NCBI GenBank assembly: GCA_035527845.1
Contig: DATKZT010000016.1
Coordinates: forward strand, 62,001 to 126,000
DNA length: 64,000 nt
Origin: JAUWKC01 sp035527845
GTDB lineage: Bacteria > Planctomycetota > Phycisphaerae > Sedimentisphaerales > Anaerobacaceae
Direction of reading: 5' to 3'
In this document: positions 32,917-41,423 of the stretch, in pieces
How positions within the stretch are numbered: position 1 is the stretch's first letter
Layout of the letters: each line of letters begins with the position of its first letter
Position numbers and translations under genes: made by a program
Notes under the pieces: generated by a model
What the model was told of the DNA's origin: nothing
The model's input: the letters and a program-made list of their open reading frames with translations, nothing else
Database searches by the model: none

Positions 32917-34362
32917 ATGATTACATTAATGGCCAGACAAAAGACGGGGAAAACAACACTAGCGGCGCTGTTCATGCTGCTGTCTGGACTGGGCCCGTGT
33001 GTCGGCGTTGCCGAGGAATCTAAAGCCGAGGACGTTAATGCCAGCAAAGTTACAATGGTTAACAATGTATGGGTTGACGTCCCGCTGACGCAGGTTTTGC
33101 GTGACATATCAATAGAGACAAGTGTTGTTATGGCCCTCTGCCCTCACGTGCCCGACCCGCTCATTTCGATTGACGCCGGTTCAGGAAAGCCGTTACAACA
33201 GTGTCTACAGGAGCTTGTTGCTGGACGTGGCCTTTTTGTTCGTCCAAGAAACGAGCGGTTCTACCTTATTAGCTGCGGGGATCTTATGTGCCCCAGTCTC
33301 CTGGAAATCGCCGAAGCGAAACGGCTCTATCTCAAATACATAACCGCAAAGCATTTCAAGTCTTCTCTTCCACGGTCTGTGGAACAGTACGTATCCAGCG
33401 GGGAAAGGCCAAATGAAGTGCTGATTTATGCAGTGCCTGAAGTTATGAAACGTGTTCTGGAAATCGCCGAGGAGCTGGATGTTCCCCGCCAACAGGTGGT
33501 ACTGGAGGTACTTGTTGTAGAGCTTCAGGAAGAAGCCACCGAGGAATTCGGCATAGATTGGGAGTACTCCAACCGCCACACGACTCTCAGTATGGAGCAT
33601 GGTCTCGGAGCTTTCACAGGCCTAGCACGTTACACCAGCATACCAGCAAATGAATTCACGACTCTGCTCTTGACTCTTCAGGCGCTCGTGGGCGAGCAAA
33701 AGGCCCGTATAAGGTCCCGCCCACGGGTAGCCACGCTCAATGGACAGGAAGCTGCTATAGATATATCCTTAGACGAATACTTCACCGTCGTTACAGATGT
33801 CTATGGTTCTGTGGGTACGCTGCGGACACAGCTTGAGGTAATTAAATCCGGTGTGCTCTTAAATATAACTCCACATATAGGGAATAATGGAGATATTACA
33901 GTTGATGTCCTTACTGAAGTTAGCGACGTAGTTTCTCGCCAGAATAAGATAGCTGGGAACGAGTCAGGGGACCTGCCGCTAATTCGACGACGCAAAGCCG
34001 ACACTACTGTCCGGGTCACGCAGGGAGATGCAATCGTTATAGGGGGTCTCATCGAAACTCAGGAACGCAGTGAAGACAAAAGCGTACCTCTTCTCAGCTC
34101 AATTCCTCTTGTGGGCGGTATCTTCAAAACCAAAAAGAGCATTACGCTGCAAAAGGAAGTGGTAATCTTCATTACTCCGAGACTGATCGACCAAGGGGAC
34201 AATCCTTTCTCCAATAGCCACAACATTATAAGCGTCGAGGAAGAACGTCAGATGCTGTCTGAGGCGCCGGCTCCCCTGAAGGAGCTACTTCAGCCTGCCC
34301 GAGATTTGTCAAAGGCCAATATCGAACACGAACATTTACATGACCCAGACCCTAACCGATGA
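32917..34362 (+). CDS. Secretin (GspD/PilQ/InvG-type outer-membrane channel)
   Basis: A 481-residue protein with an N-terminal signal-like hydrophobic stretch, an STN-type domain at about 45-105 (VWVDVPLTQVLRDIS...LISIDAGSG), an N1-like segment to about 190 (VPRQQVVLEVLVVELQE), and a secretin C-domain with the diagnostic elements ARIRSRPRVATLNGQEA, GVLLNITPHIG, GDAIVIGGLIE, SVPLLSSIPLVGGIF and VVIFITPRLI. Secretins form gated multimeric outer-membrane pores for type II/III secretion and type IV pili. It is short, with only one or two N-domains, and no ATPase, inner-membrane platform or pilotin gene is nearby. ATG start (32917 or 32929); its stop overlaps paralogue B by ATGA. Confidence 0.88.
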   Translation: MITLMARQKTGKTTLAALFMLLSGLGPCVGVAEESKAEDVNASKVTMVNNVWVDVPLTQVLRDISIETSVVMALCPHVPDPLISIDAGSGKPLQQCLQELVAGRGLFVRPRNERFYLISCGDLMCPSLLEIAEAKRLYLKYITAKHFKSSLPRSVEQYVSSGERPNEVLIYAVPEVMKRVLEIAEELDVPRQQVVLEVLVVELQEEATEEFGIDWEYSNRHTTLSMEHGLGAFTGLARYTSIPANEFTTLLLTLQALVGEQKARIRSRPRVATLNGQEAAIDISLDEYFTVVTDVYGSVGTLRTQLEVIKSGVLLNITPHIGNNGDITVDVLTEVSDVVSRQNKIAGNESGDLPLIRRRKADTTVRVTQGDAIVIGGLIETQERSEDKSVPLLSSIPLVGGIFKTKKSITLQKEVVIFITPRLIDQGDNPFSNSHNIISVEEERQMLSEAPAPLKELLQPARDLSKANIEHEHLHDPDPNR

Positions 34363-34847
34363 AGTTGCGCGCAACCCATATTACTGTGGCCATTATACTG
34401 GCTCTTGTTTGCACCGGCTTATTGATGGGCCAGACTACCTTTATGTATTGGGATTCGAATTTCGGCCCAATAGCTTTATCAAGTATCACAAGCCAGAGCC
34501 AGGTGTCTGAAGGCAGTTCGTCCGCCACTCTTAACCTGAATGGGGATTGCGAGATCTCGGCGGACAATTCCACGACGGCTCAACTGTCGTCTGCTGCAGA
34601 CACCCTATTTACGGAATACAAGCTGACGTTCGACGCCGATGGTTCCACGTTAACTGGAAGCCCTGACACAACCTATGAAACTTATGGTCAATTCCTGACC
34701 ACTCCTGTGTCTGTGACGTATAAGGGCGGTGACGAAGATGTCGTGGTGACGGTTCATGTCAGGGCAAGCAACTACGCAAATGACGTTGCCGATGCCGGCG
34801 CGTACAGCGCGACTCAGACCTTGACAGTTCACTGGGTCGGCCCTTGA
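34359..34847 (+). CDS. Small secreted beta-rich subunit-like protein (paralogue B)
   Basis: A 162-residue exported protein with a signal peptide of about 24 residues. The mature part carries LNLNGDCEISADNSTTAQL, FTEYKLTFDADG and the terminal AGAYSATQTLTVHW. It is clearly paralogous to the protein at 30970-31518, and lacks the extra Cys of paralogue C. Its start codon lies inside the secretin stop (ATGA), so it is translated together with the channel, suggesting that it is a substrate, plug or structural subunit of that channel. Confidence 0.72.
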   Translation: MKLRATHITVAIILALVCTGLLMGQTTFMYWDSNFGPIALSSITSQSQVSEGSSSATLNLNGDCEISADNSTTAQLSSAADTLFTEYKLTFDADGSTLTGSPDTTYETYGQFLTTPVSVTYKGGDEDVVVTVHVRASNYANDVADAGAYSATQTLTVHWVGP

Positions 34848-35192
34848 AAGCGTATCTGTTCCACAGACAATTACTTAGTATTCGCCTATATCAATAACCA
34901 GTCTCCGAGCAGTCAACAGGCAACCAGGATTGTCCGCCGTAGGAATAGAGCCTGAAGAATGTTCGGCAAGCTTTTGGCACTGTACGAAGCCAGAGAATAA
35001 GTGTGTGGGACTCCAGAGGCCACTTTCGCTATGTAGTACCTTTTCGCAAATCAGGCTGCAAGACCGCCCCTCGCAACGGCATATTATCTATTACGCAAGT
35101 CCACAATCTTAAAATGGCCTCTATCCGGTGTCTGGAGCCTCCCGCTTTTCGCAAGTCAGACCCCGTCTCCCCCCTCCCCGGCGGGGGTAATG
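34848..35192. other. Intergenic region, nothing identified
   Basis: About 345 bases after the secretin operon. No gene, strong hairpin or promoter is visible. A short ATTGTCCGCCGTAGGA word near 34930 is a half copy of the palindromic repeat found at 224 and 29355-29870. Confidence 0.4.
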
Positions 35193-35441
<249 letters not shown>

Positions 35442-35600
35442 AAGGTCCTGGCGCTGCTGGGTCAAAACTGGCTGTGGGGGAAATAACGAGGCAGAGTGAA
35501 AAGAGGTCCGGGAGGATGTGTCATAACCTGTTGTATATTAAGGGGTTAAGAAAAGGATGGTCGTGGCGAAAAAAAATTTGAGAATTTTTGAAAAAAAGGC

Positions 35601-35628
35601 TTGCAAAATGAGCGAGGGCAGGTATAAT
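35601..35628 (+). promoter_or_regulatory. Sigma-70-type promoter
   Basis: TTGCAA at 35601-35606 and a perfect TATAAT at 35623-35628 are separated by 16 bases, and an A-tract precedes the -35 box. No plausible gene follows within 600 bases on this strand, but a structured stretch and terminator do, so it probably drives a non-coding RNA. Confidence 0.7.
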
Positions 35629-35634
35629 TATTCT

Positions 35635-35770
35635 TAGATAAGTGCATAGTTCTTTTCTTCTAAGTATCTTGGTTCGGTGAGACGGCTGAGATTTTTATAA
35701 AGTTGCATTAAATTTGCTGATTTAAGGCTGTCTCACAAAGGCTGGAGAACAATGGTCTCCAGCCTTTCTT
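35635..35770 (+). ncRNA. Candidate structured small RNA with its own promoter and terminator
   Basis: Transcription from the promoter at 35601-35628 would give an RNA of about 135 bases. It contains a long-range stem: GTGAGACGGCT at 35677-35687 pairs with GGCTGTCTCAC at 35726-35736 (11 pairs including two G-U), enclosing an AU-rich loop of 38 bases. An intrinsic terminator follows at once. No open reading frame of note lies inside. I do not recognise it as 6S, tmRNA, SRP, RNase P or a known riboswitch. The next gene, queA, lies 500 bases on and is separated by the terminator. Confidence 0.55.
35738..35770 (+). terminator. Rho-independent terminator of the candidate sRNA
   Basis: AAGGCTGGAGA (35738-35748) pairs perfectly with TCTCCAGCCTT (35756-35766) around a seven-base loop and is followed by TCTTT. 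Confidence 0.75.
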
Positions 35771-35889
35771 TATGCGCGACTCGGCCGGACTGGATGAGGC
35801 ATACGAGAGAGTACGACTATTGAAAAGAAGAGGTCGGTTTGCGCGTCGCCGCGTCCATCGGCGGACAATCACGTGCAGTACATTATATG

Positions 35890-36087
35890 TTAGTTGTGCG
35901 GCCTGGCGTTTACCAAGGCGGCCAGGAGAATATGTCTGAGGCGGTCGACGCTGATATTGTTGAGATAATCTTCGGTGAAGTCCAGCTTGAATCTTCCGTG
36001 GAAGTTCCTGATTCGTCTCTTCAGCTCGTCTCTGCCGAGGGAAGCGATGGAGGTTGCGGTCTGCTCGAAATACCTTTGCGACGCCAT
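35890..36087 (-). CDS. Small conserved-looking basic protein (65 aa)
   Basis: A 65-residue protein with realistic amino-acid use, in contrast with the longer frame overlapping it. It reads as two or three helices, with LGRDELKRRIRNFHGRFKLD and FTEDYLNNISVDRLRHIL as core. GAGGG stands about ten bases before its ATG at 36087. I recall proteins with the ending DYLNxxSxDRLRHILLAAL in planctomycete genomes but cannot check. It is basic and may bind nucleic acid. It ends about 120 bases beyond the sRNA terminator, on the opposite strand. Confidence 0.55.
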   Translation of the reverse strand: MASQRYFEQTATSIASLGRDELKRRIRNFHGRFKLDFTEDYLNNISVDRLRHILLAALVNARPHN

Positions 36088-36265
36088 TTTTCTTGCCCTC
36101 GAAAATCATTTTTAAGTTTCAAATCGGCCCGGCGCTGTCAGTATCGTCACGGGCGGAGAGGCGCTTTTGCGGGAAATTGGGAGGGCCCGGTCAAATAGTG
36201 AAATTGGATTATTATGGGAGTAAAATTCTTTTGTCGCTTTGGAGAGCGTCTGATAACTTTGGTAT

Positions 36266-37315
36266 ATGAAGACCGACGAGCTGGATTATTCGCTGCCGGC
36301 TGAGCTGATTGCGCAGCAGCCGGTTCGCATTCGCAGTCACTCTCGGCTGCTGGTGGTCAATCGGTCTGACGGCAGGCTGACCGACAGCCGATTCGACAGG
36401 ATCGGCGATTTTCTGTTGGCCGGTGATTGTCTTGTTCTCAATGACACGAAGGTTGTGCCTGCGCGTTTTTTCGGGCGGCGCAGCAGCGGAGGGAAGCTTG
36501 AAGGGCTGTTTCTGAGCGAGTCGGAGGGGGCCGTGTGGGAGGTAATGCTCAAGGGCGCAGCCAAGGTAAAAAGCGGCGAGAAGATATACCTGAGAGACAA
36601 GCAACAGCGGGATTTTTGCGCGGCCGAAGTCGTGAGCAAGTCAGGGCAGGGCAGGTATCTGTTAAAGCTGACGACGGATGTGGATTCGCAAGCGCTGCTA
36701 AGAAGGATTGGTTTGCCTCCTTTGCCGCCATATATCAAGCGCGGCGACGACGCGGATCAGGCCGAGAGAGACAGGTTACGTTATCAAACGGTGTACGCGC
36801 GGCGTGCCGGCGCGGTTGCGGCGCCGACGGCAGGGCTGCATTTCACCAAGGGGTTGCTTGAGCAACTGAGAAGAGCAGGTATCCACTTTGCGTTCATAAC
36901 GTTGCATGTTGGGGCTGGGACGTTCAAGCCGATAACCACAGAAAGCCTCGAAGAGCACCAGATGGAGCAGGAGAGATTCACCATCGACGCAGAAAACGCC
37001 GGCATAATAAATACCGCCAGAGAAAAAAGTGGGCGGATAATCGCGGTGGGCACAACGGCGGTGCGGGCGCTGGAGACGGCGGCCGCCGGCAGGTGCGCCA
37101 AGGCGGTCAGCGAGCAGACGAGGCTGTTCATTCAGCCCGGGTACAGATTCAAGCTGATTGACGCGATGGTAACAAACTTCCACCTGCCGAGGTCGACGCT
37201 GCTTGCCCTGGTGGGTGCGTTCGCGGGCGTCGAAAGGGTATTTGCGGCCTACCGCCACGCCATCGAGCAGCGATACCGCTTTTACTCTTACGGGGACGCC
37301 ATGCTGATACTTTAG
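36266..37315 (+). CDS. queA: S-adenosylmethionine:tRNA ribosyltransferase-isomerase QueA
   Basis: A 349-residue protein of normal QueA length. It transfers and isomerises the ribosyl moiety of SAM onto preQ1-modified tRNA to give epoxyqueuosine. Signatures are FDYxLPxELIAQxP-like YSLPAELIAQQP at the N-terminus, LNDTKVVPARFFGRR near 55-70, the central PLPPYIKR (here PPLPPYIKRGD), TAGLHFTKGLL, TLHVGAGTFKP and the C-terminal TNFHLPRSTLLALV. ATG start at 36266. It stands alone; the MITE-like element follows immediately. Confidence 0.96.
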   Translation: MKTDELDYSLPAELIAQQPVRIRSHSRLLVVNRSDGRLTDSRFDRIGDFLLAGDCLVLNDTKVVPARFFGRRSSGGKLEGLFLSESEGAVWEVMLKGAAKVKSGEKIYLRDKQQRDFCAAEVVSKSGQGRYLLKLTTDVDSQALLRRIGLPPLPPYIKRGDDADQAERDRLRYQTVYARRAGAVAAPTAGLHFTKGLLEQLRRAGIHFAFITLHVGAGTFKPITTESLEEHQMEQERFTIDAENAGIINTAREKSGRIIAVGTTAVRALETAAAGRCAKAVSEQTRLFIQPGYRFKLIDAMVTNFHLPRSTLLALVGAFAGVERVFAAYRHAIEQRYRFYSYGDAMLIL

Positions 37316-37331
37316 GACGGGAACCTTGTGC

Positions 37332-37432
37332 TCTGTCAAACTTGATTCGGTATTCACCATCCCCAAAGCCTTCGGCTTTGAGGCTGCCACCCAACCATAG
37401 CAACGAAGACTTACAGGTTCAATCTTGACAGA
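37332..37432. repeat. MITE-like element, copy 1
   Basis: A 101-base element with terminal inverted repeats TCTGTCAA (37332-37339) and TTGACAGA (37425-37432), extending imperfectly further inward. The inside holds AAAGCCTTCGGCTTTGAGG and GCTGCCACCCAACCAT, which recur in the longer copy at 42495-42668. It lies between convergent genes and might double as a terminator because of the AAAGCC-TTC-GGCTTT hairpin. Confidence 0.75.
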
Positions 37433-37435
37433 CCA

Positions 37436-38863
37436 CTAGCCGAGGTAGAGCTTGTCGCCTGGTTTGATATTCGGTATCTGCTCGGCCTTTTCGTTGATAT
37501 CGTCTTTTTCCGAGGCGAAAGCCGGGGCGATTTCGATAAGGCAATCCGGTGAGCCGTCGGGTTTTCTGGGAACGGCGATTCGGGCTGATTCGAGCCAATC
37601 GGCGGCCCGCGCGACCATCATTTGTCTGGCCGTTTCAAGGCTGTCCGGGCCCGTCGCGTTTTTGACGGGGGCAAACTCCTCATCGCGAAGGGTTTGGAGG
37701 ATTACGGACCGCGAGGCCAGAGGCAAAGCGTCAAAAACAAAGCTCTCGAGCTTTACGCCATTTGGCTCGGCGGGGTCGATAGAGTTTCCCTGCTGGTCAA
37801 TATGGGGGATTTTTTTGACGGCCCTGTGCAGCGGCAGTGCAAAGCCCTCGGCGTTGAGCCTCTCAACGAAGGTCGTATTGATAATGTGAATGGCAATGCT
37901 GCCGAGCTGAAAGAACAGGGACCCGTCGTCGTTGCGTCTTGCGGCAAGCTCGTCGGGCAGGTCGCTGTACTCGATGACCGTCACCCTGCCATCGACCAGA
38001 CAGAAATTGCCAACCTTCTCCGTGGGCCCGGTTTTCAGGAGTGCTTTCGAGGACATTTCGGCCTGGTCGAGCATGTGCAAGCCGATAAAGAGCGGGTCAA
38101 AGATGTTCACGAGGGGGTTATCCACCTGAAAATAGCTGATTAGTTCGATGCCTCGCTTTTTCATGTCGTCAAGTGCGCCGCTGGTGAAAAGCGCCCTAAG
38201 GCTTCCGCCGTGTCCATCGGGGGAGCAGCTCAGGTTGGCCTTGTCGGCCAGAAGGATTCGACCGTCGAAGTCAAAATTGGGCAATGTGCCCTGCTGAAAA
38301 ATGAACACGTCGTCGTTCTTCAGCCCGAAATAGTCGTTTCGATGGAAAATCTCTCTGGTCTGGCGGTTGTTTAGCGGGCTGGTCATAATATACCAGGGGC
38401 ACGTGACGTTGTATCTGCGGGAGACGGCGGCGATTGTCTCGGCGAAGAGCTGAAAGAGGGTCTTGTTCCTGACGGGGCTGACAGGCAAATCCCCTTTGGG
38501 TCCGTCGAATCCGAGTCTTGTTCCCTGTCCGCCGGCAACGACGAAGGCGGCAACCTTGCCTGCCGATATGCACTCTTTTCCAAGCTCTCTGGCCCTGGCG
38601 TACATAGTCTTCTGCTCGGGGCTGTCGGGGGCGTGGCCATAGAAGGGAGCAGGCGCAAGGGTCGCCGAGAAGTCGACGGAAGGTGATTTGGCGACGGCAT
38701 TAGCCGCCCAGAGGTCGATCCTTGAGAAGTCGAGGCGTTCAATCTGGTCAAGCAGCCCCGCCCTTTGGTCAGGGGCCAACTGCTCCCAAAACGCCAGAAG
38801 GCGGCTCTGGCGGTGCGTTTTCAGCAGTTTCCTGGCGGTTTTCAGTCTATTTTCGGCAATCAT
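37436..38863 (-). CDS. UDPGP-family uridylyltransferase (UDP-sugar pyrophosphorylase)
   Basis: A 475-residue protein. AAFVVAGGQGTRLGFDGPKG near 107-126 is the nucleotide-binding loop of the eukaryote-like UDPGP family, which includes UDP-N-acetylglucosamine and UDP-glucose pyrophosphorylases; LPNFDFDGRILL, SPDGHGGSLRAL and YFQVDNPLVNIFDP are the further family landmarks, the last resembling UAP1-type enzymes. It couples UTP to a sugar 1-phosphate in the cytoplasm. Substrate preference (GlcNAc-1-P or Glc-1-P) cannot be told by eye, but the overall look favours UDP-GlcNAc. ATG start at 38863. Confidence 0.9.
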   Translation of the reverse strand: MIAENRLKTARKLLKTHRQSRLLAFWEQLAPDQRAGLLDQIERLDFSRIDLWAANAVAKSPSVDFSATLAPAPFYGHAPDSPEQKTMYARARELGKECISAGKVAAFVVAGGQGTRLGFDGPKGDLPVSPVRNKTLFQLFAETIAAVSRRYNVTCPWYIMTSPLNNRQTREIFHRNDYFGLKNDDVFIFQQGTLPNFDFDGRILLADKANLSCSPDGHGGSLRALFTSGALDDMKKRGIELISYFQVDNPLVNIFDPLFIGLHMLDQAEMSSKALLKTGPTEKVGNFCLVDGRVTVIEYSDLPDELAARRNDDGSLFFQLGSIAIHIINTTFVERLNAEGFALPLHRAVKKIPHIDQQGNSIDPAEPNGVKLESFVFDALPLASRSVILQTLRDEEFAPVKNATGPDSLETARQMMVARAADWLESARIAVPRKPDGSPDCLIEIAPAFASEKDDINEKAEQIPNIKPGDKLYLG

Positions 38864-38947
38864 GGGACTAATTTGGCCCTAAAAACCACGATATTAAGGC
38901 AATAGAAAAATTTTTCAAGAAATTCGAAAAAAATGGCGAATTTTTGG

Positions 38948-39159
38948 TTGACAGACCGATTGGTTTGTGTTAATTATGAGATTGTAGACAGGTAGGTTTT
39001 AAAAGTATTTCATAAGAGTCGGTAAAGTCATCATATTATTTCAACTATCATACGCCACACCTTAAACCTGCCTGCCGAAACGGTGTTTTCTTCTTAGGCT
39101 CGGTTATGTACCCAAGCAGAGTTCTTGGGTAGAGCATGAAGAAGGCAAACCAAGTTTGC
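38948..39159 (+). promoter_or_regulatory. Probable promoter and structured leader of pseudopilin gene
   Basis: TTGACA at 38948-38953 and a weaker TAATTA at 38971-38976 are 17 bases apart, with A-tracts upstream. The putative leader is about 390 bases long and contains a perfect hairpin, TACCCAAG (39109-39116) with CTTGGGTA (39124-39131), and a smaller one, GCAAAC-CAA-GTTTGC (39145-39159). The remainder of the gap to 39368 shows no further gene. Confidence 0.45.
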
Positions 39160-39368
39160 TGAAAAGAAGTTAGTGTTGCGAAATTGGTCCGGCCGTTCTC
39201 GGGCAAAAAATGAAATGTTGGTGAGATTCGCGGCAGAAAGGTGTTTTGCGTTGCTAATGCGGTGTGGGCGCGCAGTAGTCAATGGCATTTATCAGTCTTT
39301 GCAATAGTCTGGAATCGGGCTCGAGAGCGGTTGGTTTGCGAATCTCAAAGGTTTTAAGGAGAACAATC

Positions 39369-40172
39369 ATGAAAAGGAAAGGTTTTACATTAATTGAGCT
39401 ATTGGTCGTGATTGCGATCATAGCGCTGCTGATGAGCATCCTGATGCCGGCTCTGGCGCGGGTACGGGAGCTGGCTCAACGGGTGGTCTGCGGGACCAAC
39501 CTGTCGGGCATCACCAAGGCAATGGTGGTGTACGCGAACGACGACGAGACGGCGCGGCTGCCGCGAGTTGGGCCGCCGAACACTCAATGGGGCGCAGGGA
39601 ATGCCTTCCTCCCCCCGCTGCCTGCCACCCCGACGGCGACCCTAACGGCCAGCCTGTACCTTCTGGTCAAGCAAGACTTCACGACGCCGAAGCAGTTTGT
39701 TTGCAGAAGCGATGCGGGGACGTCGGAATTCCGGGACCCCGACCTTGCGGGGCTGTACGACTTCGGCGACCCGCCGTCCAGCTACTGCAGCTATTCTTAC
39801 CATATGCCCTATTCGTTCCCCTCGGTGGATGACGCGCTGGTTATGGTGAGCTTTGGTCTGACGGGGGCGAGCGATCCTGGTCTGGCGGTGGTTGCCGACC
39901 GGAATTCCTTCATGACGGCCGGCTTCGACCCAATGGATACCGACGCAACCCGACAAGGCAACTGTTCGCCTCACCAAAGGGACGGGCAGAACGTCGCGTT
40001 CATCGACACGCACGTGAAGTTTGAAAAAAGCATCCTGGTCGGGCTTGGTCAGGACAACATCTATCTGATCCGGCCGGGTGACGATCCGGCCATTTTGGAC
40101 CAGACCCTGGCGGCGCCGCCCGCCGGGCCGGCAGACTCGAGGGACTCGGTCCTGGTAAACAATCCGGTCTGA
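39369..40172 (+). CDS. Pseudopilin-like protein 1
   Basis: A 267-residue protein with MKRKG/FTLIELLVVIAI at the N-terminus: prepilin peptidase cleavage after G5, Glu at mature position 5, then a membrane helix. The body resembles planctomycete type II pseudopilin-like secreted proteins, with TNLSGITKAMVVYAND after the helix and the C-terminal QRDGQNVAFIDTHVKFE block. ATG at 39369 is set by AAGGAG about seven bases upstream. A strong terminator follows. It is paralogous to the protein at 41424-42386 (same N-terminus and VKFE block), with an ECF sigma and anti-sigma gene between the two. Confidence 0.88.
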   Translation: MKRKGFTLIELLVVIAIIALLMSILMPALARVRELAQRVVCGTNLSGITKAMVVYANDDETARLPRVGPPNTQWGAGNAFLPPLPATPTATLTASLYLLVKQDFTTPKQFVCRSDAGTSEFRDPDLAGLYDFGDPPSSYCSYSYHMPYSFPSVDDALVMVSFGLTGASDPGLAVVADRNSFMTAGFDPMDTDATRQGNCSPHQRDGQNVAFIDTHVKFEKSILVGLGQDNIYLIRPGDDPAILDQTLAAPPAGPADSRDSVLVNNPV

Positions 40173-40211
40173 TGATTAACGGCCGCGCGTGATGTTAGCG
40201 TGGATTACCCG

Positions 40212-40246
40212 GTGGCCTTATGCCTGGGGGCATAAGGCCACTTTTT
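40212..40246 (+). terminator. Strong Rho-independent terminator
   Basis: GTGGCCTTATGCC (40212-40224) pairs perfectly with GGCATAAGGCCAC (40229-40241) around TGGG and is followed by five T. It ends the first pseudopilin transcript. Confidence 0.95.
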
Positions 40247-40368
40247 CGCCTTCAGGGGCGGGCGCCTGGAGAGAATTTTGCAGCAAATGCCCGAAAAACT
40301 GTGCATTTTTTTGCATTCCGGGGTGGTGTCATTCGTCTTTATAATGGTGAAGGTATCAGGACTTTCGC

Positions 40369-40896
40369 TTGAACGAGTTTTCGGATGAAATCCTGGTTGC
40401 CGCCGCTCAGCGTGGCGATAAGAAGGCTTACTCGCTGCTGGTGAAGGGGCATTATCGGTACGTTTTTGCGGCGTGTATGGGCGTGGTCGGCAATGTTCAC
40501 GACGCCGAGGACATGGCCCAGGATGCGATGCTCAAGGGTCTTGTTAAGATAAAGGAGCTGCGCAGCGGTGAACAGTTCGGCGAGTGGATCATTCGAATAG
40601 CCAAGAACCTCTGCGTGGATTTGATTCGCCGGCGGAAGACCGCCAGGGCGCTTCTGACAAGAGAGGCATCGGTGCCGCCCGCGCCATCGGCGGCGGGGCC
40701 CGATCTCGAAGAGGCAATAGGGCGTCTGCCGCAGGAGTATCGTGTGCCGCTGATGATGTATTACTTCGACAATAAGAGCGCAAAGACTATCGCGGAGAAA
40801 CTGAAGATCTCCCATTCGGGAGTATGTCAGAGGATCAGAGCTGCGAGGAGGCAGCTGCACAGATTTTTAAGCGAAGGGGTGCATGATGGACAGTGA
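40369..40896 (+). CDS. ECF-type sigma factor
   Basis: A 175-residue sigma factor. Region 2 includes YRYVFAACMGVVGNVHDAEDM and the AEDMAQDAMLKG segment, followed by WIIRIAKNLCVDLIRRRK; region 4 includes LPQEYRVPLMMYYFDNKSAKTIAEKL with a helix-turn-helix ISHSGVCQRIRAARRQLHRFL. TTG start at 40369 is the only reasonable start in frame, with AGGA eight bases upstream. The anti-sigma gene overlaps its end by 14 bases. Flanking pseudopilin genes suggest, without proof, that these could be its regulon. Confidence 0.9.
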   Translation: MNEFSDEILVAAAQRGDKKAYSLLVKGHYRYVFAACMGVVGNVHDAEDMAQDAMLKGLVKIKELRSGEQFGEWIIRIAKNLCVDLIRRRKTARALLTREASVPPAPSAAGPDLEEAIGRLPQEYRVPLMMYYFDNKSAKTIAEKLKISHSGVCQRIRAARRQLHRFLSEGVHDGQ

Positions 40897-41284
40897 TTGC
40901 GAGAAAACAAGAGACCGGATTGCGGACTTTCTGACTGGTACGTTGTCGGACGCCGAAGCCGAGGCGATGGAGCAGCACCTGGGCGTGTGCGCGGGCTGCC
41001 GAATGTACGAGCGGGCGCTGCGACAAGAGGACCGGCTGCTCGATGAGCTGGTTGCGACGTTCAGCGCCGAGATGACAAGACGCGAAGATGAGGTAATAAA
41101 CGTAATCGGCGGCGTTGACGTCCGGGCTGCGGCCCCGACGGTTTGGTCTGCGGGGGCGTGGTTGAAGAACCTGCTGGCCAGGCACGCGGCGGCGGCGGCG
41201 GTAATTGTGGTTGTTGGGCTGTACTTCGTAATTACTTTTAGCTGGGTGTCGGAAATTACGGCGGTGATCCGGTATGGCTTATAG
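40883..41284 (+). CDS. Zinc-finger (ZAS-type) membrane anti-sigma factor
   Basis: A 133-residue protein. Cys6 and H32-x3-C36-x2-C39 (QHLGVCAGC) form the zf-HC2/ZAS zinc-binding motif typical of anti-sigma factors. A membrane helix (AAAAAVIVVVGLYFVITF) lies at about 99-118, leaving a short periplasmic tail. It overlaps the sigma gene by 14 bases, has AAGGGG upstream, and so should bind and inhibit that sigma factor. Confidence 0.9.
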   Translation: MMDSDCEKTRDRIADFLTGTLSDAEAEAMEQHLGVCAGCRMYERALRQEDRLLDELVATFSAEMTRREDEVINVIGGVDVRAAAPTVWSAGAWLKNLLARHAAAAAVIVVVGLYFVITFSWVSEITAVIRYGL

Positions 41285-41423
41285 GGCCGGGCTGCCGGCG
41301 ACGAAAGAGATTAGGCGCCGAAACGGAGCAGGGCCCGACAACCCTGCTGGAACATAATCGATCGAGCGACCCGCAAGAAGGTTTTTGGGTCGGAAATTTT
41401 AGAAGGTGTTTAAGGAGTAAGCA

